Shown one piece after another: positions 59,916 to 64,000 of a stretch of DNA of 64,000 bases; the stretch's first letter is position 1; each line of letters begins with the position of its first letter. The DNA lies in the NCBI GenBank assembly GCA_950295325.1, contig OX485805.1, positions 12,806,501-12,870,500 of the forward strand, written 5' to 3'. The translations under genes and the position numbers were made by a program. The notes below the pieces were generated by a model. It was not told where the DNA came from. It made no database searches and worked only from the letters and a program-made list of their open reading frames with translations. This stretch comes from Polytrichum commune (Eukaryota; Streptophyta; Polytrichopsida; Polytrichales; Polytrichaceae).

Positions 59916-61104
59916 TGCCCCCTCCCCACTTGACATTAGCAAATAACCAAAGACTTCCCTAAACCCCGGGTAAAGCTCCCTCGGTTATAGCGGACACGTC
60001 CAACCCTATGTTCGGGGAAAACCGACGGCTAGTTCATTATCAGCCGATGGATTTCTCCTCATGGCCAGTCCAAATTTCCAACCATCGGATGGCAATCCGA
60101 CTGTAATTTCAATCTTCCGGCAATTAGCCGATGGACTAGAAAATGTCCCGGAAATGTAGCTGATTCTTCTTGTGAGTTACTGGATTTCAGCCGGAAGCAT
60201 CCAGAGCGCTATTTGTCTGGGGCATCTATGATGCACTTGAGGAAGTACCCTAAACCTTAAACTTTTTAAATTATGCAACCTTTTCATGACCAAATCGAAT
60301 TGCTTCTATGAAGAATTGGGGGACCCTTGGCCTTCAAGCGGTGAAGGCATTGCTAGGTTCAATTCCTGCCAAGGATATTAACTCTTCAAATTTAAAGTTT
60401 TGAACATGCCTTTCTTTTCACTTATTCAAGATTTTGTACTAAGAAATGATTTCTAATAACTTTTCATACATTTTTTAAACAATTAGTGTTGATATGAATT
60501 CCATTTAATCGGATATTGGCCAATGAAAATATGAGAATATAGGCAATTGGCCGATTGATTTTACAAAAGACCGGCTCTTGCCGATGTAAATTGGAAAAAA
60601 ATCCGACCCTTCGTAGCAACTACCGGCAATTAGCCACTAAGGCTTCAAAAACTTCCCGAACTTTGGTCTGGCCATCCCAATGCACCTACAAGAACTTGCT
60701 CCGGAGATTTCCAAGTAGGTTTTCGATAAGTAGCTTTCACACATGTTCATTGCTTTATCTACCAACCAATGAATGTTGGATAGTTTTGGTCCCATCCCCG
60801 AATCCCTTACTACTCATCTATCTTACCATCGGTTTTTGTTAATGGAGCTCCTCATGCCCTCATAGTTAAGACTAAAAAGCAACCAATCACAAGGACGGGA
60901 GGCCACACTTTTAAAAGTCCTATATTCTTGCCTCATGTCTAGGTACCAATGGGAGGGTCGGTGCATGGGGCTTAAAACCTCCACTTTTAAGCCATGCCAC
61001 ATCTTTTTCCAACTAGGCTCGGCACTAGATAATGTCAATGGTGTGAACACTCATTTTTAAGAACGCACTTTTAGGCTTAGCTAATGTCAAGTGGGGTGGG
61101 GGCA
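59916..61104 (-). mobile_element. Harbinger-type MITE M1, carrying a secondary insertion
   Basis: Ends TGCCCCCTCCCCACTTGAC and inverted TGCCCCCACCCCACTTGAC, flanked by TAA (59913-59915 and 61105-61107). Compared with M5 (63121-63631) it has about 0.67 kb of extra DNA at roughly 60003-60668. A 3-bp TWA duplication is the PIF/Harbinger signature. Confidence 0.88.
60003..60668. mobile_element. Insertion inside M1 with a tRNA-like module
   Basis: Absent from M3 and M5 at the same site. Ends share 'gttcgggg/gttcggga' in inverted form. It contains CCTTGGC (60325) and its complement GCCAAGG (60368-60374) enclosing an A-box-like 'ttcaagcggtgaaggc' and B-box-like GGTTCAATTCC (60356-60366). The spacing is too short for a tRNA. 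Family unassigned. Confidence 0.55.
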
Positions 61105-61348
61105 TAATGCCCCCTTCCCACCCGACTTTACCAAATAACCAAAGTATTTCGTAAAAACTAGGTAAAGCTCCCTCGGTTATAGCGGAGGCATTCGGCCATC
61201 CCAGTGCACCTACAAGAACTTGCTCCAGAGGTTTTCAAGTAGGTTTTAGTTAAGTAGTTTTCACACATGTTCATGGTTTTATCTACCAAGCAATGAATGT
61301 TGGATAGTTTTGTCCCATCTCTAAATCCCTTACTACTCATCTATCTTA

Positions 61349-61869
61349 TGCCCCCTCCCCACCTGACTTTAGCGAAGCCTAAAAGTTGGTCCTAAAAACA
61401 TGCCCTCCACACCATCGACATTATCTAGTGCCGAGCCTAGTTGGCAAATGATGTGGCATGGCTTAAAAGTGGAGGTTTTAAGCCCCATGCACCGACCCTC
61501 CCATCGGTACCTAGACATGAGGCAAGAATATATGACTTTTAAAAGTGTGGCCTCCCGTCCTTGTGATTGGTTGCTTTTTAGTCTTAGCTATGAGGGCACG
61601 AGGAGCTCCATTAACAAAAACCGATGGTAAGGTAGATGAGTAATAAGGGATTTGGGGATGGGACAAAAACTATCCAACATTCATTGGTTGGTAGATAAAA
61701 CCATGAACATGTGTGAAAGCTACTTAACTAAAACCTACTCAAAAATCTCCGGAGCAAGTTCTTGTAGGTGCATTGGGATAGCCGGATGCCTCCCCTATAA
61801 CCAAGGGAGCTTTACCCGGGTTTTAGGAAAGACTTTGGTTATTTGGTAAAGTCGGGTGGGGAGGGGGCA
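61349..61869 (+). mobile_element. Harbinger-type MITE M3, nested in M2
   Basis: 521 bp. Ends TGCCCCCTCCCCACCTGAC and inverse TGCCCCCTCCCCACCCGAC, with a perfect TTA duplication (61346-61348 and 61870-61872). M1 shows the empty site 'catctatcttaccatcgg' (about 60815-60832). Confidence 0.92.
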
Positions 61870-62021
61870 TTACCATCAGTTTTTGTTAATGGAGCTCCTC
61901 ATGCCCTCATAGCTAAGACTAAAAAGCAACCAATCACAAGGGCGGGAGGCGACACTTTTAAAAGTCCTATATTCTTGCCTCATGTTTAGGTACCGATGGG
62001 AGGGTCGGTGCTTGGGGCTTA

Positions 62022-62426
62022 GAGCAAGCCTAGTCACTACCTGAATCTGCATCCGCATCCGGAAACAGAAAGTGGCCTCCATCCCGGATGCAGATGCAGA
62101 TGCAAGTAACTTTGCCACTCATGCCGGTAACTGTGCCACGCAATCAGTAGTAGACGGAGAATATCTACCCCTGTACCTACGGAAGGCCTGTAGAATTCAT
62201 TCAGATACCTTGTCTTATCTGGCAAGGCGCCATAATGATGTTTAACCTATACTGATAAGAGCCTTCCTACATAAGTTGATGTTATGCAAGGAGGGCGTTC
62301 CACCCTGAAGAGTTTTTCATCCACAAATTAAGTTATGCGGGACTACTGGGGGGCCTGCATCTGCATCCGCATAACGTATGAAAAAGCGCAGATGCAAATG
62401 CAGGTGCAGGGCCATTGGACTTGCCC
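62022..62426. mobile_element. Harbinger-type MITE M4 (different family), nested in M2
   Basis: 405 bp. Ends GAGCAAGCCTAGT and inverse GGGCAAGTCCAAT, with a perfect TTA duplication (62019-62021 and 62427-62429). M1 shows the empty site 'ggggcttaaaacctccac' (60969 region). Internal 'ctgcatccgcat' blocks repeat near both ends. Confidence 0.9.
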
Positions 62427-62562
62427 TTAAAACCTCCACTTGTAAGCCATGCCGCATCATTTGCCAACTAGGCTGGGCACTAGATAATGTCGATGGTGTG
62501 GAGGCCGGGTTGTTAGAACCAACTTTTAGTCTTAGCTAAAGTCAGGTGGGAAGGGGGCATAT

Positions 62563-63117
62563 ATACCTGCGACCTTAGGAAAAACCAGGATGAGCTTGCC
62601 CTGAGCCCAATAGGGCCCCAGCCTTTTTCCAGAACTAAACCTACGTAAAAGCTGCAATTATTTTTAGTCTTCATGTCAGGCTTGGAAATATTGGGATATT
62701 GTCACAGTTTCTAGACGCGCCAACTCAGCTGCCAGCTCAGCTTGGCACTAATACAGTGTCGAGGTTAGAACCTGTGTTAACTAATAAGAATGTTTTATGT
62801 AGATAAAAAACCGGCTGATAAATGTCAGGTGCGTAGAGGGCTCTTGTTGATTAGAATAAGGGAGCCTCTAAATTTGTGTGTGCTGATGAGGAAATATATG
62901 AGTGCTAAGCTTACTGCGTAAATTACCTGCTCAAAGATTTCAATTGTTGATGTTGAATATTGATATCATGCATCCAGCATTGATCTGCACCATGCAATTG
63001 AACTTCTTTGGGTCGGAACACGGTGAACATGATGTGAAATAGTTTTTGCATATTCAATGTGCAATGTTCAAAATCATTCATAGTAAGAGAATGCAGTCAC
63101 CGGGATTGCATATTGCC
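62563..63117. other. Gene-free DNA between MITEs
   Basis: No RRM exon of the Tat-SF1-like gene and no other gene was recognised. Confidence 0.45.
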
Positions 63118-63120
63118 TAA

Positions 63121-63631
63121 TGCCCCCTCCGCACTTGACATTAGCTAAGCCTAAAAGTGGGTTCTTAAAAATGAGTGTTCACACCATCGACATTATCTAG
63201 TGCCAAGCCTAGTTGGCAAATGATGTGGCATGGCTTAAAAGTGGAGGTTTTAAGCTAAAACTACCGACCCTCCCATCGGTACCTAGACATGAGGCAAGAA
63301 TGTAAGACTTCTAAAAGCATTGCCTCCCGCTCTTGTGATTGGTTGCTTTTAGTCTTAGCTATGAGAGCATGAGGAGCTCCATTAACAAAAACCGATGGTA
63401 AGTATTAAGGCATTTGGGGTTGGGACCAAAACTAACCCACATTCATTGGTTGGTAGATAAAACAATGAACATGTGTGAAAGCTACTTAACTAAAACCTAC
63501 TCAAAAATCTCCGGAGCAAGTTCTTGTAGGTGCATTGGGATAGCTGGACGTGTCCGCTATAACCGAGGGAGCTTTACCCGGATTTTAGGGAAGTGTTTGG
63601 TTATTTGCTAATGTCAAGTGGGGAGGGGGCA
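63121..63631 (+). mobile_element. Harbinger-type MITE M5, uninterrupted copy
   Basis: 511 bp. Ends TGCCCCCTCCGCACTTGAC and inverse TGCCCCCTCCCCACTTGAC, flanked by TAA (63118-63120 and 63632-63634). It serves as the reference for dissecting M1-M3. Confidence 0.92.
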
Positions 63632-63634
63632 TAA

Positions 63635-64000
63635 GAGTACTGGTTTTGTACATTATGACCTGGAACATTGTAATTTGTGGCTATCATGGGCCTTTTTGAA
63701 CACTTTCTGTTGTAAATGAACAAGCTGAGGGGTAAGTAGCCGGTGAGGGGCTCTTATATTCATTTTTTTTCCAAGTCTGCAATTGTAAACCTTTATTCAA
63801 AATTGCAGTTCCACCAATGAAACAATGAGATAACATGTTGAAGCTTTCCAAACATCAAGAATGACTGCAGAAAGCAATGACTAGGATGTTTTCCACATCT
63901 TCTCTATAGTCACCCCTACTAAGATAGAGGATGCTAAAACCAACACCCTTAAATCTTGCACAATAAATACATGTGGACTCTAAGACTATCCACCACCAAG
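63635..64000. other. Unassigned right edge of the window
   Basis: No exon or element recognised. Confidence 0.4.

Larger units (their letters stand above)
61108..62559 (-). mobile_element. Harbinger-type MITE M2, interrupted by M3 and M4
   Basis: Starts TGCCCCCTTCCCACCCGAC and ends with the inverse of TGCCCCCTTCCCACCTGAC. The left flank is TAA (shared with M1) and the right flank is TAT, so the duplication is imperfect. Removing M3 and M4 leaves about 520 bp colinear with M1. Confidence 0.8.

Overview
This window is nuclear DNA of a land plant. Four things support that: a pyridoxal-phosphate synthase of the plant PDX1 type, a plant-type 'pathogen-related protein', plant splice sites (GT-AG introns of 0.4 to 2.1 kb), and a dense load of plant transposon families (Tourist/Harbinger, CACTA, hAT, pogo/Tigger, an Au-like SINE and a LINE). 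Low gene density and many decayed repeats suggest a large, repeat-rich genome. A seed-free plant or gymnosperm is possible, but I cannot fix the lineage.

Layout. 1-4.1 kb: a complete two-exon PDX1 gene on the minus strand. Its 2.1-kb intron is a decayed tandem array of roughly 285-bp units, and a strong heat-shock-element array lies about 160-200 bp upstream of the ATG. 4.1-30 kb: gene-free DNA with MITEs (one carrying a near-perfect 68-bp hairpin), a SINE, two adjacent minisatellites (about 160-bp and 157/170-bp units), hAT and CACTA MITEs, a pogo/Tigger-like element and a 1.2-kb dispersed repeat carrying a 438-bp insertion. 30.5-42.7 kb: a fold-back transposon complex (two forward and two inverted arms) tangled with a heavily broken non-LTR retrotransposon (ORF1-like, endonuclease and reverse-transcriptase remnants) on the plus strand. 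42.7-49.1 kb: more copies of the same dispersed repeats.

50.3-53.0 kb: a complete four-exon gene for a 251-residue pathogen-related (SnoaL-like) protein. 56.1 kb: the first coding exon of a Tat-SF1/Cus2-type U2 snRNP splicing factor; no RRM exon follows inside the window. 57.2-58.2 kb: two exon remnants of a purple-acid-phosphatase-16-like gene with disabling changes. 59.9-63.6 kb: a nested stack of Harbinger-type MITEs in which order of insertion can be read from intact target-site duplications and empty sites.

The genes do not form a pathway. PDX1 makes vitamin B6 cofactor, the pathogen-related protein has no known reaction, and the Tat-SF1 homologue acts in splicing. The items most worth following up are the heat-shock array on a PDX1 with catalytic lysines, the hairpin MITE, the fold-back/LINE complex and the datable MITE nest. 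I did not find a convincing wholly new biological system.
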